Shown: positions 1-19,166, counted from the first letter of the stretch. The stretch: DNA of 64,000 nt from Rhodosorus marinus (GCA_029953675.1 JAMWBK010000004.1:186001-250000), one strand, 5' to 3'. Notes: a model not told the origin generated them from the sequence alone. Made by a program: numbers and translations.

Positions 1-3000
1 CGTCTCTCGTAATCTCAGGAGAGGACCCACTCCTTCTACCTTTTAACATTGAGCCGTTACTTCTCAACGGAGGCAAAGAAGGTGCGACAACTCTCGGACC
101 ACCAGTGCCATGTGGTGGCAGTTGTGGCGGCATCATAGGAATTGAGCCTGGACCACTAGAGCGGTGGCTCATCAATTCGTGATTGGAGCTGCTAGTAGGC
201 AATGCTGACGGCGCAGATTGCAAGGTTGTGATCTGCTTTTTGTCGGCTCCGAACCCCCCTCCAGACAGCAGGTTTCCCAAACCGCTCGTCCGCTTTTTCA
301 AAGAACCATCAGTCCCAGCAGCTGACGGCGGTCTGTTCGGCTGCATCAGTTGAGGGTGTTGGCCAACTGGTTGTACATGCAACTGTGGATCCGAGTATAC
401 CCGTGGAACTTGATCCGGGTTCATCTGAGCACCCTGTCCTTTTCCCACAGAGTCACCCACAGGCTGTCCTCTGTCATCTCCAGCCTCCGCGGGGGCAATA
501 ACACCGATCGCACTCGCGACCAAAGAATCCCATACCTTCTTCTCCTTGAGGGACCCACGCTCCTTCAGAATGTGCCCATCTACGTCTGCGGCCTGATCTG
601 CCGAAGAGCTGCCGAACACTTTCGACAGGGCACTTCTCAGAATGCCTGCACCCCTTTCCTTAATGCCATGCTTCTTCCTAAGCCTCGTGTCGAACTCCTA
701 ATCAAATCGTGCAAGATTTGAGATATGACGCAAAGGTTGACGGACTCCGACCCAGAACGATCTCATAAGTTTGAGGGAAGCGCTAACCTGGAGCTGAAGA
801 AGGAACGCTCTTGAGTAGCCAAGGTTCATTCCCTTTTGAGCGGACTCGTACGCTTGCATTGTGGACAACGTCAGATCGCAGTAGGAGGAAGCCAGGTCCA
901 ATTCTCCGTTATCCACTAGAGACACGGCAAAACTGAACATGAACGGAAGCAGACTTGCAGACACGACCGGGTCCGTTTTCGCCTTGAAAGAACTATCGAA
1001 CATTAGAGTAATGAAGGCACACGCCGCAGAAGAAAATCCAGTTCTGCGGCCCTTGCTGCTTCTATGATCCGCTCCCAGAAGCACTATCTTTGACGCAGGA
1101 TCATCGTGCTCAAGCATTCTCCTAGCTCCAATGTAGCACACGTGTGCACCGGGGATATTACCTTCCGCGAGCAGGGTTTCCGCCAAAGACTCCAACGTCT
1201 CCTTGGTCCTAGCACTGTCACCACCACAACACACCAGGGTTGCAACAGTTGAGTTCCAGTGCTGGCGGGCCTCCTTTGCACCATGAGGTCCCCGGACTGT
1301 CCCTTTGAAGTCCTGAACTCTGTCAGCTAGCGACAAAAACAGCGTCTGAAGTGGACTCCCATCAACCAGAGATGAAAACGCGTACTGTTCCAGAGTTGAC
1401 CGATACGATTCCCTAGCACAGCGCAAACGGTAAGCGAACCGGGAGGCATTTAGTTCAGCAGCGACGGCGAAAGTACCCCATGTAACCCTCGAGAAGACAC
1501 TTACCGATCCAATGTTGAACTCAGCACAAGGGCCAGGTCCCATAGCCCTGCTTCCTTTGCGAGTTTGACCGCTTCTTGAGTACTACCATTAGCGAGAACC
1601 TCTTGCATCTAAATCACGCATATAAAAATACGTAAATAATGAAGAAACGAACGGGATGAGAAACCATCTACGAACTCTTGGAGGAGATCAGGTCGTTTTG
1701 GAGAGGTCGCACCTTCCTAGCAGACTCTGCCAATGTCTCCAGCTTATTGGAGTTCGCCCGGAGCGGCGATTTTAGTGCCGTCTGCTTAGTTAGCTGCTGC
1801 TGGACAGCGATCACGTTTCCGTTGATAGCTTGAGCAAGAGAAGCACAGTCCGCATTCTCATTCTGATACAAGGCCTTGAGGATTCTCCAAAGTGCCTTGA
1901 AACCCTCGGCTGCGGTAGTCACAAGTCGCCAGCAGACGAGTGTGGGGTTAGCTCTCGCATCAATCAAGTCAAAGAACAGAATTCTGCGCGCTTGACCGAA
2001 AGCTACGGTGTGTACGCGATCCTACCGTTCATCCTGTTGGGATGAGAGAAAGTTGACAATCGGTCACACATCTCCAACAGTCGTTGTCGATGTTTTGGTT
2101 CAGCCTTCGCGTCCCCCCTCATCTCAATACACTCGCGCAAAACCTTCGCATCATAATCGTTGCTTCTCTCAAACAGGACACTTCCAAGATCATACACCCG
2201 TAGCTTCCCCGGCTGACATCCCCCGTACGCCTGGTTCGCTGCCGACATGCATAGCAACGAACCACCAAACCCAAAGCTCACAATAGGACCGCCGCGCGGC
2301 AACATCGCGCTCTCTAGATTCGGAACAAAAGTCATTTGTTATTCGCTTATTTCACAGAGCAGCTTCAATAAATGACCATACAATGATCGATCGACGGTGA
2401 GACAGTCCAACTGGGTGCACGTACGTCTAAGCCCAGCTTGGGCACCGAATTGTCCTTCTGCCATCGTCGTCTGCGGTAGTGGCATCTGCGGCTGTCCCAG
2501 GGCTTGCATGCCTTGCAGGTCTGGCGGAGGGTTCCGGGGGGGCATCATCCCGGGACCAGGATCCAACCCACCAGGCATCGGAGGGACATACATTCCCGAT
2601 CCCATGCCCTGCATTGGCGGGGATTGGATTGAATTATATGGCTTGTTTTCCGGTGAATAGGAAGGCAACAGACCTCCGGAGTTTTGCTATCACGTGAGGA
2701 AAAACATGAGATCTCTAACTTTAAGTTGCGCATCGATACGTCAGTGGGATAGTGGGATGCGCAAAATTCACCTGCTGCCGTTGGGGAGTCCTTCCACTTT
2801 TGGGAATACCTTCGGCACCGACATCCAAAGAAACCTCGTCAGGCATGATGCTCGCCACAGGGTTTGTAATCGGCGGGGAGCCTTGGATATGCTGCGGGGA
2901 GAGGAACGGCGCTGTTACAGGCGCGGGTTGGACTGGTATTGTAGGCGAGACGTTGTTCCTCTTCGCTGGCTGCTCTACACGGCCGATGGTATTGTTGTTG

Positions 3001-4075
3001 ACTGGTTGCTGCGGTAGACTTCTCTGATCACTCATCAAACCTGCCATGAACACATTGTACGGCCGAGCTATTAGTGACCGAGGCCAACAATCGACTACAT
3101 TGAACACCATCGGCTCACACCGGACCCAAAACGCGATTCTCTCAACACCTTACCGACATTGGGGGCCTCCACACTGAGGCCCGGTCTAGGTCCCACCGGC
3201 TGATCGGCCGCGGTCCTGTGCGAATCATGCAGGGGTTGATCATCGCCAAAATCTGATTGGGCTGGCGCCACTGGCATTTTTTGCCGTATAGGCGGCTGCG
3301 GCTGCGACTGCGACTGCAATGGCACCGGGGGTCCCGATGCGCGACTCTGTTGCTGTGACGACTGCTGGTGACTGCTGCTTATTCCAGCGAAAAAGTCTTC
3401 TGCGGAGGTCTTCGGTCGCTGACTGTAGTCAGTGGCTGCGTAGGGAGCAGGCTGCCTACCAAAACCCCGGTTGTCGTAGCCCGGACCCGCGGTCTCCCCG
3501 AAGGGCGCGGTTGTCGGCCTCAAGGCCTGGTTGGAAGGGCTAACGTTTGGGTTTAAGCCATAGATCTGGCCCCCGGTATTCATCTGCCCGTACGCCTGCA
3601 CTGGCGGAGCCTGCGGCGATCTCTTGAACCCCGGATGTCCTCTTGGTTGCATTTGATCCTGCATCTGCTGCTGTTGAGCCTGTTGTGGCATTCTCGGCTG
3701 TAGAATCCTTTGCTGTCCAGGAAACGCGCCACCTGGAGCACTTTGGGGTGGGTACTGACCCTGTTGCTGGTACGGCGCGTGACCAGGCATTTGCTGTTGG
3801 TAAGCTCCAGCCTGTCCCATACCTTGGGCACCGCCTGGAGGCGCGTGCGTCTGCTGCTGCGACATCGCGTAGATCTGCTCCATGGATCTGAGCTGGTCCA
3901 CCCCAACTCGGTTTCTCTGTACATTCTGGTTGGGATCCTTATGGGATCATGAAGAGATAGACGAGTAAGCTTCAACAAATGCAAGAAACTCCGACAGCTA
4001 GACATTACGGGAACGAACCAAGCGTACCCCTTGCTGGTAGTAGTACGGCTGCTGGCCGCCTCCATAGTAGCTCAT
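1..4075 (-). CDS. SEC16: Sec16-like COPII coat assembly scaffold (3' end beyond window)
   Basis: Sec16 marks ER exit sites and organises Sec23/24-Sec13/31 during COPII vesicle formation. I phased nine exons on the minus strand: 4028-4075, 3121-3937, 2772-3067, 2425-2686, 2026-2313, 1713-1951, 1505-1608, 788-1412 and <1-697. All junctions are GT-AG and keep frame, giving at least 1125 residues with no stop to the window edge. The N-terminal third is rich in Gln, Pro, Gly and Met and starts MSYYGGGQQPYYYQQG. The Sec16 central conserved domain follows: a GGPIVSFGFGG segment, then helical segments including EAVKLAKEAGLWDLALVLSS, DPLQTLF-like SPLQTLFLSL, and WNSTVATLVCCGG. A Pro/Ser-rich C-terminal tail follows. 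Introns are 53-111 nt. Domain assignment is firm; exact N-terminal junctions are less so because that region is low complexity. Confidence 0.85.
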
Positions 4076-6004
4076 TTTCCTATCCACCGGTGAACCACTC
4101 CCACAATTCGGGAATGAACCGCATTCGAATTGAGCCGACACACTCCGAGCTACGCCATTACAAAGACGAAAGCCTCCTCAACTCCCAGAAAACGACGCGT
4201 CACGAAATGGCAACAAAAAAGCTGGTACGCACAACAAAGGTTGGAAATCACACCCGAAAAAGTCGATGCTTCCTCAAACAAAACTCCACGAAGTCAGCAT
4301 ACGGCAATGGTTTTTCTCTCCAACATCCGAATAACGTACAAGAAACGGACTCAAACCTCACACAATCAAAACCCGTTCTCCTCCAACACCCACTCCCTGG
4401 TTCACCTAAGGGCGATCTCCTATACAATGACGGTTCCCACTCTAACAAAGACTTTTTCCCTTCAATTCGCTGTTTAAAACCCTAAACAAATCCATTCAAA
4501 GCTTCCCCTCCTCAGCAGCACCTCTACCAAAGCACTCAGCCTAACCAAAATCCTCCCTGTCCAAGCAGACAATCTTGACTCAGCCCAAGAAGTCTATTTC
4601 TAGTACAATAATTCTACATTAGAGACTACTCTCTTCAAATATGAAGAAACTGTTCGTAATTATTTCCATTACGTTCTTTTATTGATGGCAAGACATAATC
4701 TAAACTTCATATTTTGCAGATCGATCCTTCCCAGCGACAGTCTCCTCCAAACAGCCAGAGAGAGCCCCGCGAACGAAACCTGAAAAAAAAAAAAGCTAGA
4801 ACAGCACATAGTCTTTTTTGATCAGAATTTCCATATTTTAAAAATTGATATCATGACTGAGACCATCATAATTTGAAGCTTTTTGTGAAGATTAAGTGAG
4901 AATGTGCGAAAAATAGGTCATGAGGATATATCTCTCTCATAGTACCCCATCGACTGGGCGAACTGAAGCGAAATGACTTCGGAAAACTGAAAAACTGTTG
5001 CAAAATAACGCTTTTGCAATATGTTGACTACCAGAAGCAAGCCCTGAGGATTGTACGACAGTCCTCTGAGGGGGTTTAGATTCCTTTGCAGAATACTAAC
5101 TTGCTTTAGTCTGGTCTTGTCTTCATCATCCCTTCACCTAATTCATGCCCTTGCTACTCGTCGTCTAAGATATAACGTAGACGCTGGACTCCCGATTAAA
5201 CAATGCATGCAATAAATTCTATGATTATTTAGAATTGATCTGTGACCGTTCGATCCTTGATGTATGTCGCTATTGATCCCATCTGGACGTTGTACTCAGG
5301 GGTTCAAATTACCCGGATTTCGACAAAAAAATCACATGCCAGGGTTCGATTTTTGCAGCCCCACCCTTCAGAAATTGAGATATTTCGAAGAGGAATTGTA
5401 CAAGGGCTTTTGCGGAACTTTTGCACAGGTACAGCAAAAGCCCTTTTTTACCCAATTCTCAAGCTGAAGGATGTGTACCTCTGCCCTTATGGAAACTATT
5501 TCATGACACGCGTGATTGTTTGATTGGAGCTAGATTTATACTATTACGTACTAATAAGTACTGTCAAGGTAAGGTGGTAATAGGGCATGCCCCATAGGAG
5601 CATAGGGCGGGCCCTATCTGCCCTATGCATATTGTGGTACTAATTTCAACGGTTTTGCCCTAAAATATGCCCTATACAATGGTCAAATCGTCATTCCAAA
5701 AAAAAAAACAAAGTCCTAATTACTATGAAATTCGGGTCTGCTGCATTTTATAGCGGACGTATCTGGACCTTTTCTTATCGGGAGGATATGCGAACCCCAG
5801 TGAACCTGTCTCTACCCCTCCCGATTTCAAAAGCTCCAGCTCAGTTGTGCAGGGTCCCTGAGGATCGCTTGCACACACTGAATATGGTATCAATTCAGTC
5901 ATGTAAAAATACACTAATAAAAACATATAGAAGCAAGTATGGGGACTTGGCCTTGCGGGCTTTCTACGCAGCAGGCGAGCCTTTTTCTTGGGCTGATGTC
6001 GCCG
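4076..6004. other. Intergenic region without a supported gene
   Basis: AT-rich spacer between the divergently placed 5' end of the Sec16 gene and the 3' end of the glycosyltransferase gene. Open frames here lack recognisable domains or splice support. Around 5583-5630 there is a run of short GGGCAT/GCCCTAT inverted motifs (see findings). Confidence 0.6.
5598..5628. repeat. Nested inverted repeat (ATAGGGC / GCCCTAT)
   Basis: ATAGGGC-GG-GCCCTAT is a perfect inverted repeat with a 2-nt loop, and an overlapping arm GCATAGGGC pairs with GCCCTATGC a few bases on. Related TAGGGCATGCCCCAT lies just upstream and further GCCCTAT copies follow near 5655-5675. Function unknown; it may be a remnant of a mobile element or a hairpin. 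Confidence 0.5.
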
Positions 6005-8685
6005 CTACCACGTGGTTGGATACAAGCATAGTTCTTCTACGGGGTCGAACATCACGAAGCCATGCTTCTCAAAGCGTTCCTGCTTTGCTTCTGATCCCTT
6101 GATCCAGTTGTTGTGCAATATGAACAGATCGGGGTAGCGCTGTGGTATGGTCCCATAGGTAGCGTTCCATATACCGAGAGTGATCCCGTTTGGGTATAGC
6201 TTCCGGTCCAATAAGCGGACTACCATACCGTTGTAAGCACAGCGATCATCACCAATAGTATTCTCACCATTCTTACCGCACATTACATCCCAGAAGCAAG
6301 GCTGTTCGGTCATGGCGCTTTTAGTTGCGAAAGCCACGATATCCTCAAACGCCTGGAAGACGGCCAAAAACCAACTTGAGGCTACTGTGTCACACGCGGA
6401 AAGAGAATGTTCGCCCATGAACTCAGGACGAGGCCTTACCTTGATTGTTGGAGGATTGCTTTTCGCCAAGTAGAACCCGCTGTTGATTCTGCGATAGCCG
6501 TTTAATTTTTCGTCGTCCGGTGCGTTCGTTTGAATCACTAGATCCACTTGATGGCTGATAAGGTCTGGAAGGGGGTTCTTAAACCATATGATATCGCAGT
6601 CCGTCCAAACCACATTCACCCCCATCTTCAATAGCCGCACCACAACGCGAGATTTCATTTTCGTTAGCTGCTTGAACGCATCAGTGCCGTACGAAGCATG
6701 TGCTACAAGCGTGTTGTTCAGTTCCCCGAAAATCGTCCTCTCAAAGTATACAGGAAGCCCTGCCAAACGAGGAGACGTGGTGTCGGTTTCATATTTGTCA
6801 GCGAGCGTGCTTCCCGCTGACGTTCCCGGACTTCCCATCTTACCCCTGACAAAGGCCCACTTGTAGAGATCTTCATCGAGGGCTGCAATGATGAAGTTGG
6901 ATACTCCTAAATGCCTCATGTTACAAATCCAATTCATCATGATCGCTCGGTACCCAAAGTTTAGTGCCGTTAAAATTACAGTGTTCGAATCATCGGTCTG
7001 CTTCTGCACAAGATCTTCAAGGGTCAACGGCAGACCGAACTTTCGATCTTCAACTTTCTCCTCAGGGACAACCTAAGCGATGGGTGGATGGATGTATCAG
7101 CCTGAGAGCTCTCTCCTGGCTTCAGCTCCCTCTTCCGTATCCGTTGGTGTTCCACTTACTGGAATAATAAAATCTTCTGGGTTCTCGACGGACTTTGTGC
7201 CGCACTGAATGACCCTCGAACCGTCTTTTATGACGGGGTCAGTCTGCGTGGCTGATGAAAAGCTCGAAAACTCGCAAGGACAAACGCCGGGTCTTCGTCG
7301 CTGCAGGAGGCACATTCCGCCAACTTCATAACATAAAGCTAGCTTCCAAGGTGCGTAAAGTACGCTCCTGCGTTTTTGCAGAGTGAAGGCTGATCAGGAC
7401 AAGGCACCGGCTAATGAATAAAAGGCCTGGGCGAAAGACTTACCCCAGTTGGTTTTTATAAGTTCCAACTTGAAGAGACAAGTAGATGTTGACGAACAGC
7501 TCAAACTTCGTCCTCTTCCCTTCTGACCAGAACTGCGCGAGAAGTCGTCGTCGCTTACTATCCTCCGCAGAAACAAGGTGATAGTCGTGTCTTATGTGAA
7601 CGGTTAAACAGGTTTCGGAGACGTCCACCACCTGCCTATGCCCCGCAGCGATTGTCTCGTGAGTAAGCCAGTTGTCATATTTACCCCGACCGAACACGAA
7701 ATGAGGCATGATGGGGTCAAAGAGACGCGGTCCATCTGTATTCCAGGCCCAGATGTCCATTCCTCCGTAAGTATGTAGAGTACCATGTTCAAGCACATGT
7801 TTTCGTATCTAAAGAACAAACGTGAGCGTACGGAAAGACGAGGAGAAAGTTTCAGTCATCCTATCAAGCGACGAACGACTGGACCATCGCTATCCTTCAT
7901 CCAGCCCCAAGAAACGCAACCGAGCCTTGGAAAGATATCTCGTACCTGACTTGTATAGTCAGGGTCGGTCTCCTGGACATTTGGAAGTCCGTCAACGTCA
8001 TAACGAGCTCCTACAACGAGGAAATCTCGAAATGTGGAGACGACCTTGTTCATCGTAGTGTAAAAGTCCTCGAACAGAAGGATATCACCGTTGATAATGA
8101 CCGTGATCAGAGCAGAGGAATCGTTCGCCCTCTGTATCATACTATTAAATAACGGAACACCGAGGAAGTTCTTGTCAACTCTTCCTTCGATGTTGAGACC
8201 GTATTCCGCGGCGACTTCATCATAGCCTTGCTCCCACCCGAGCAGTGTGATCTTCGGTCGAAAAGTAAACAAGACATGTTTTCACTCAGGTTCAATTCAA
8301 AGCTAAAACTGGCCCCTGCTTAGACTGCGCAGCAGATGGACGCAGAACGACGTACCCTTGGCTTCGGTTCCAGACGCAACCAGGACTTGATAGCCCGCAG
8401 GTTATTTTCATTGTCTATACCAACGAAAGGCTTTGGCGCCGAAAAAATCTCCACCGACATCTGGTTGAGCCTTTCCGAATGGTCACCAAAAGGACTATTC
8501 TTCTCCACGCTCACTCTCCGAAAGTTCGACACCCCAGCATACCCACGGTCCCGATCCAGAAATATCTGAACCATAGACAGAACGAGCAGTAGCCCGCTCC
8601 AGAAAAATAACCACGTGGACACATTCGACGGCGGGTTTCTCGGCTTTTTCGGCTTCTCCCTCTTGAACGTCCCCCTTCGTATCAT
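6005..8685 (-). CDS. Membrane-anchored protein with two glycosyltransferase domains (GT-A-like plus GT77-like)
   Basis: Type II membrane protein, about 780 residues, expected in the Golgi. Exons: 8356-8685, about 7880-8251, 7444-7808, 7160-7367 and 6005-7072. All junctions phase cleanly except the donor ending exon 2, where only weak GTCG/GTTC sites fit. After a basic N-terminus there is a signal-anchor helix (WLFFWSGLLLVLSMVQIFL, residues ~27-45). The first half (~110-400) resembles an uncharacterised GT-A-like family, with ITLLGWEQGYDEVAAEYGL, an ALITVIINGDILLFEDF block, and FGRGKYDNWLTHE further on. The second half (~440-775) is the nucleotide-diphospho-sugar transferase domain of GT77, with VVWTDCDIIWFKNP carrying the metal-binding DxD at residues 583-585 and RINSGFYLAK after it. 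The likely role is adding sugars to cell-wall polymers or glycoproteins; the substrate cannot be told. Confidence 0.75.
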
Positions 8686-11543
8686 CACCCCTAGAAACTC
8701 AAAAACCTCAATTTAAACCCAACCAAACCCCAATCCAAAACCATAATCCCCCGAAAAAAGCTCTCAAGCTTCATAAACTCATCCCTTCCATCCCCATCAT
8801 GATACCCTACAATCCCCATCCCATCCCATCCCTTCCAAAGCTTTCCCTCGCCCTCCACAAATCCACTCGGAGGCACTCTTAAATGTTGAAAGACCTTCGC
8901 AGCTCGTCAAGAAATAACGAAGACTTTTCCACCCACAAGGCAAGAAACCATCAGAAAATAAAACAAAACAAATAAATGAAAATTTTGCTGCACGGCAATT
9001 AAATTTAAGTGTCACCTAAATATTCAGTCTAAATTATCAATCTATACATGATAATATTTATGAAATAAATTTTTATTCTCTATATATGATTGAATATGGG
9101 ATGACGCTTTGAGTAGATTTGTTGGAGGTTGCGGATGAATCAAAAGATATAAGTGAAATTTAGGTTTTTGCCTCGTGAGCGGTCGATGATGTTGAGAAAA
9201 ATTTGTTTTGGTCGGACTTCTGTTTGGTGAGGGTGGCGGAGGGTGGTGGAGGGGTTGAGGAACAAGAGTGAGGTGAAGACCATCTACTTTAGCTACGGAA
9301 TGTAGCGCTAGGGATAGGCAAGATAAGGAAAAAACCTAAGCCAGGGGCCAAAAGGTACTTAACCAAGCTTTCGGTAGGGAATTTTATGCTTTGCTCCGAC
9401 ACGGTTTGTGTGATTATGCCAGAAGGAAAATCTTGAGGAGAAACCACTTTCTCCATCAAGCGATTTCACGGTTGAGGTAAGGCAGACGACGTCAGGTTTA
9501 TGTCTCAGCTTGCACACTCTTTTGAATGAATGAATTGGAGCTGGGGAACGGAAAAAAGTAGATGGACAGAATACCGGGTGGGGAGTTTTCGTCTTCTCCA
9601 GCCGTTTTCAGTGCAAGATGTGTGCGTGATTTGGAGGGGTTAGTGAGCGAATATCCATCTTAAAAGATATCGAGTTTATGATACGAAAGGTCCTACCGTA
9701 AATGGTTCTTCTGGTTCATGTTCTGATTAACGGTCCTCGATGACTCAGTAGGGGGTACGAATTGAAAAAAGAGTAGATTGATTACTGGAATCTCAGATTT
9801 CCTTCTAGTGAGCGGTCGTCTGCACGGTGATTGCGTGATTTAGAACGTGCGGTAGTCAGTTACGAGCTGCGCTTCGGGAGATACTTTCTGAAGTCTTGGA
9901 ACCATGTCTCAAACTCTCCATCAGTCATCAGGAACCAAATGAAACACGTGAGAGAGCGGGTCAGTTCGTTTGTTAACCAGATCACTGACCGACGCCTTGA
10001 GCACTGTTTAAAGACGTCACCAAAGATTTAATGAAGTCAACGGGGCTACGTCGATGGTTCTTCAAAGGGATTAGGTTGATTGAACGGATTGTCCTGAAAG
10101 AGCGTGTTAGCGTAGCACTCACGTTGGTGAAGTGGCGTCGGCAAGGGTTTCTAATACTCATTACGACGGGTTGCGGCCACCCCTACTGAACATCAGTTTT
10201 GGATATGGCGAGTCCAGGTAGAGTCTAGTGCTGACCGGCTTCCTATGTTCTTGGACACAAACAGACGTTTTCGCGACTGAGCCAAGGGAGGTTGTCCTGC
10301 GTGACAAAACACGACTGGTAGAACGTTGACAATCGGCGACTGTTGCTATTGAGATCCCGCTGGTACAACTTCAGCAAGTTAACCGCCGCGTTAAATTCTC
10401 TCCGATCCTACGGCACTCGGATATTCAGCTTTCTGCTGAGCTTTCGTACCACCGAGAGTCGGTCTGTGCAAAGCTTGTTCGAAGTGTTGATGTTCTCCCT
10501 GATGGCTTGACCATTTCTAATCGTTGCCAACGTTCGGACTCGTTTCTTGTCACGAACGAACCGCATACAGGATTAGGCTATTTCCTTTAGACCTTGGGTA
10601 GCTGGAACTCCTTGGTTCACAGAGACCCCTTCCCGCAGATCGCCAAGAACAAATTTTGCTCATCCTAGGCGTTCAAGGAACTGTGCGTGGATATACCGAC
10701 GCAAAATTTCCCGAATCGGGGTGCTCAAACTGTCAGTTAACGGCAGTGAGGCGACAGTAACCGACCCGCAATTTTTTACCCCTCCATCCTCCGTAGGTAC
10801 GTAGACTAATAGGCAGCATACCCCGTACGCCCAGTAACCCCCCTTTCCTACCAAAGTGTGCTCGGATGCGTCTGTTGCTTCATGCTAAACACGTCCCATC
10901 GATCCATTCCCACATACTCAGTTTACCCTATTTGCTCCACACCTCATGAAACTCTTTCGATTATTACAATGCTGAATAATAGTAAATTAAAGTCCTTTTG
11001 TTTTGTTTTATAGGGATTGGTATAGGGGGGGCGAGGAATACGTTTGGAATTTGCTTCCAATCTCTGGAATGTGGGAAAGCTAATGGGACATGAGGTGAAC
11101 CTGAACGCTCCTGAGTTTGACTGGGACGGTGTAAAAAGAGCTGGCGGTAAGACTTTCGAAAGGTCCGCGCGTACTTTTCTTTCAGTGAAGCATTTTTTAG
11201 ACAAGATTTCTTCTGGTATGAGGACCAGAGGTGGTGATGGGACTAGACTTGAAATCGATTTGAAGAGAAACCGGTTCCAGGTGTTTTGTTGGAGGACCTG
11301 CCAATGGACTTGATTGCTGCGTGAGAACTGGTATGTGTCGCGCGCTTAGGAATGGTTAAGATTGGCCGGCACTGATTCAGCGGGTTCAAGTTTGCATCGG
11401 GATTAGACTCATCTCCTAACTTCTGGGCGAAGGAATTACGGGATGTGCACGAATGGCGAAGGCGCTGATCTCTCGGCGCAAGTTTTAGCGAAAACTTGAG
11501 GGGACGAGAGCAGCAGCAATCTGGAAAGTCCGACAAAATTCCG
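8686..11543. other. Intergenic region, 2.9 kb, no gene supported
   Basis: The first part (to about 9130) is very AT-rich and the remainder is of mixed composition. No frame shows a domain, a credible start with splice sites, or an RNA gene that I recognise. The open frame near 11080-11280 (see rejected list) could be a 5' exon of the following CHD gene but has no support. Confidence 0.55.
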
Positions 11544-16761
<5,218 letters not shown>

Positions 16762-19166
16762 GCGATTTCGCAACTAGCCCTTTCAGCAGCAAACACCTCC
16801 AAGAAGAGAGAGCAGCACAGGTCGAAAGTGCAGGATAAACAGAAATGTACAGACTGTGCATGGATTGTGCCCTATTAAAAGGAATTTGTTTCCGCTCGGA
16901 GTTTGGTACTGCGTGACTTCAAGCTCCCCAAATGGAAACACAGCCGAGGGGGGTCCTAAACGCGAGAACTAGTACTAAAACTACCTAAACTACTAGTAAG
17001 GTTTTTCTGACTTCCACAACATTCCGAGAGATCGACTTTAAATCTTCGCTCGGCCCTAAGCAGCTAGCGGAGGCGTCTTGTACAAGCTCTACTATACAGG
17101 ACTAGGAAGACTCATTTATACTAATCCTTCATGTAGTTCAATAAAAAACCTAGTGCAAGACTCAGTGCGGAATGGAGTCAGACTCTGAGCAGAGCTAGCT
17201 GCACCGGATCCAAGGAAGACTGCCCCATCCAAAGCGTACCCTCGTGCTCGATGATTCCAAGCATGCAGTGAACAATAGTCAACCACCATTCTACAACTAC
17301 CTCACTCAGAAGTTTTGCTTTCCTTAACAGTGGTACAAACATCACGCGTTTATTCAACAGACGAGACCCGCTCTAATTAGATGGCACACGATACATGACC
17401 GCTCGTGCTCTGGGTCATGGACCTGCTTGTCGTACAACTACTTCACAATGGAGGAAAGCAAATAGTTCTAAGCAATTCACTGAACTACATTACGAGTGGT
17501 GGGTTCTGGTCACATGAAAAGTAAAAGCTATCAATTTCACGAGTTCCCTTGAAAGTTCAATCCCCCGTCAATGAGCCCCGTACGTACAACAGAGTACATA
17601 CTATTTCGAGTGCAGGGTGTGGCCCAACAAGACTCCATGGATTACAGGACTGAATATTCATTAACGAGAATTTCAATCAAACTCGCTTGAATGAGGCCAA
17701 GCAGAAGCGCATGCCTTCCTCCGTTGCATTGAGAAGAACTACTAGAAGGAACTATCCACGAAAGATGTGACCGTGACGATGCAAGCCAATTAAACTCGCA
17801 AGTACCAATCGGTTTCACGCGCTCGTCCCGGTAAAGAAAAAACCCAATACCCTTCTAATCGATCAATGCACACCACCCAATTCCCCCCCCCCTGACACAG
17901 TCTGCGATCTCAGGTCAGGGCATGCTGCCCATTCCACACCCGCTCTACCCGTTAAGCGTTGTTTACATTGTCTCCATAATAAAGCTTGAAGAGTGAACCA
18001 AATATTATCAGATTCTGATAAAAAATCCATCTAAATGACCTTAGCTGTTTGTAGTATTTTCTCAAATAAAACAAGAACTCAATCATATTCCATCCTCAAA
18101 CTTGCAAAAAGTCCACCAATTCGGCCAATTTAATTATGTATTATAGTACATTTTAAGGTTACCAATCAACATTTATCGGAAAGTAATGTCTGGAGGATAA
18201 ATATCCATAGGAATCGGGTATTCCGGCGAGATTTTTCTGGGAGGCAAACTATAGCGTATTTCTAGGAGGATTAGTCGGACAGATTTTGTTCGGAAGGAAA
18301 CATATGAGCCTGCGAAACTGGTGGTTTCAGCCGTGACCAGGAACCCCGTCGTGTTCGCTGACCTACATCATGGTGCAAACGCCTTTGGAAAAAGAATGTG
18401 AATTATTTAGTTTCCGTTTCGGGTGGTAAGAGTACGCTCAGAAGTAGTACTAGTTATATCTAAATTCCTTCCGCTTTGCGTTACTTTGCTAGCCGACTTT
18501 CTGCTCTGTGATTCACTATGTAATTTTAACGGCTGACTGTATTTTTCTACCTACATTTAGAAAAAATTTGCAGAAACGTTCGGGGGTGCGAATAGCGGAA
18601 AGACCTATTAAGGGGTAAACAAAAGGAGCCGAAAATCCTAAAACGGTAAGCCCAATCCTTACCCCCCTGTCCACATGAACGTGAACCTCTTCAAGAATCA
18701 AATTAATAGAGGTTCTTGAACGATTGATTAGTAGCCAGGGGTGGTTTTGAATCTAAGTATCTGCCAGTTACAATGCTGTGATAGGGGTAGCGAAAAGGTC
18801 TAAAGACCATGGTTTCTACGTTTATGGGCCAGCTTTTATTTCCGTAGTTTTTGGATACTGTCGTAAAACGTTGTTGATGGAGCTTTTTGATGTCAATGCA
18901 GAGGGGGCAGGTCAACTGGCATTTGCGAGATGAAGTCGTTTGCGGGGTGACCGGTAGGGGTCGTCAGTTAGAAAAGGATATAGCAAGAGGATGGGGAGGT
19001 GGAGTGGAGAGTGGGGACAGTAGGAGAAAAATTCGTTTTGGACTGTTGGTGTGAGAGTCCGATTGAATAGAATTCAAGTCGATGTGGTTGGGGTTAGTGG
19101 TATTGAAAAGGTATTGAGGTGGGATCAGGGTTGGGTGTGGCCATTGGATTGGCGTTTATTGGAAGT
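16762..19166. other. Intergenic region, 2.4 kb, no gene supported
   Basis: Spacer between the CHD and PPK1 genes, both on the plus strand. It includes a C-run near 17883-17892 and an ACTAGTA/TACTAGT inverted pair near 16970-17000. I see no RNA gene, domain or convincing coding frame. The segment just before 19167 is purine-rich and may hold the PPK1 promoter, but no clear TATA box is visible. Confidence 0.55.

Noticed and set aside
350-721. Plus-strand 123-codon frame
   Set aside because: Lies antisense to the Sec16 C-terminal exon, which is open and phased on the minus strand.
3979-4485. Plus-strand 168-codon frame
   Set aside because: Overlaps the first Sec16 exon and intron on the opposite strand; composition is Asn/Ser/Lys-rich and no domain is visible.
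11044-11313. Plus-strand frame upstream of the CHD gene (contains MGHEVNLNAPEFDW)
   Set aside because: Looks somewhat coding but its first codon is TTG, no splice path to the CHD frame was found, and no homolog is recognised. Could be an upstream exon.
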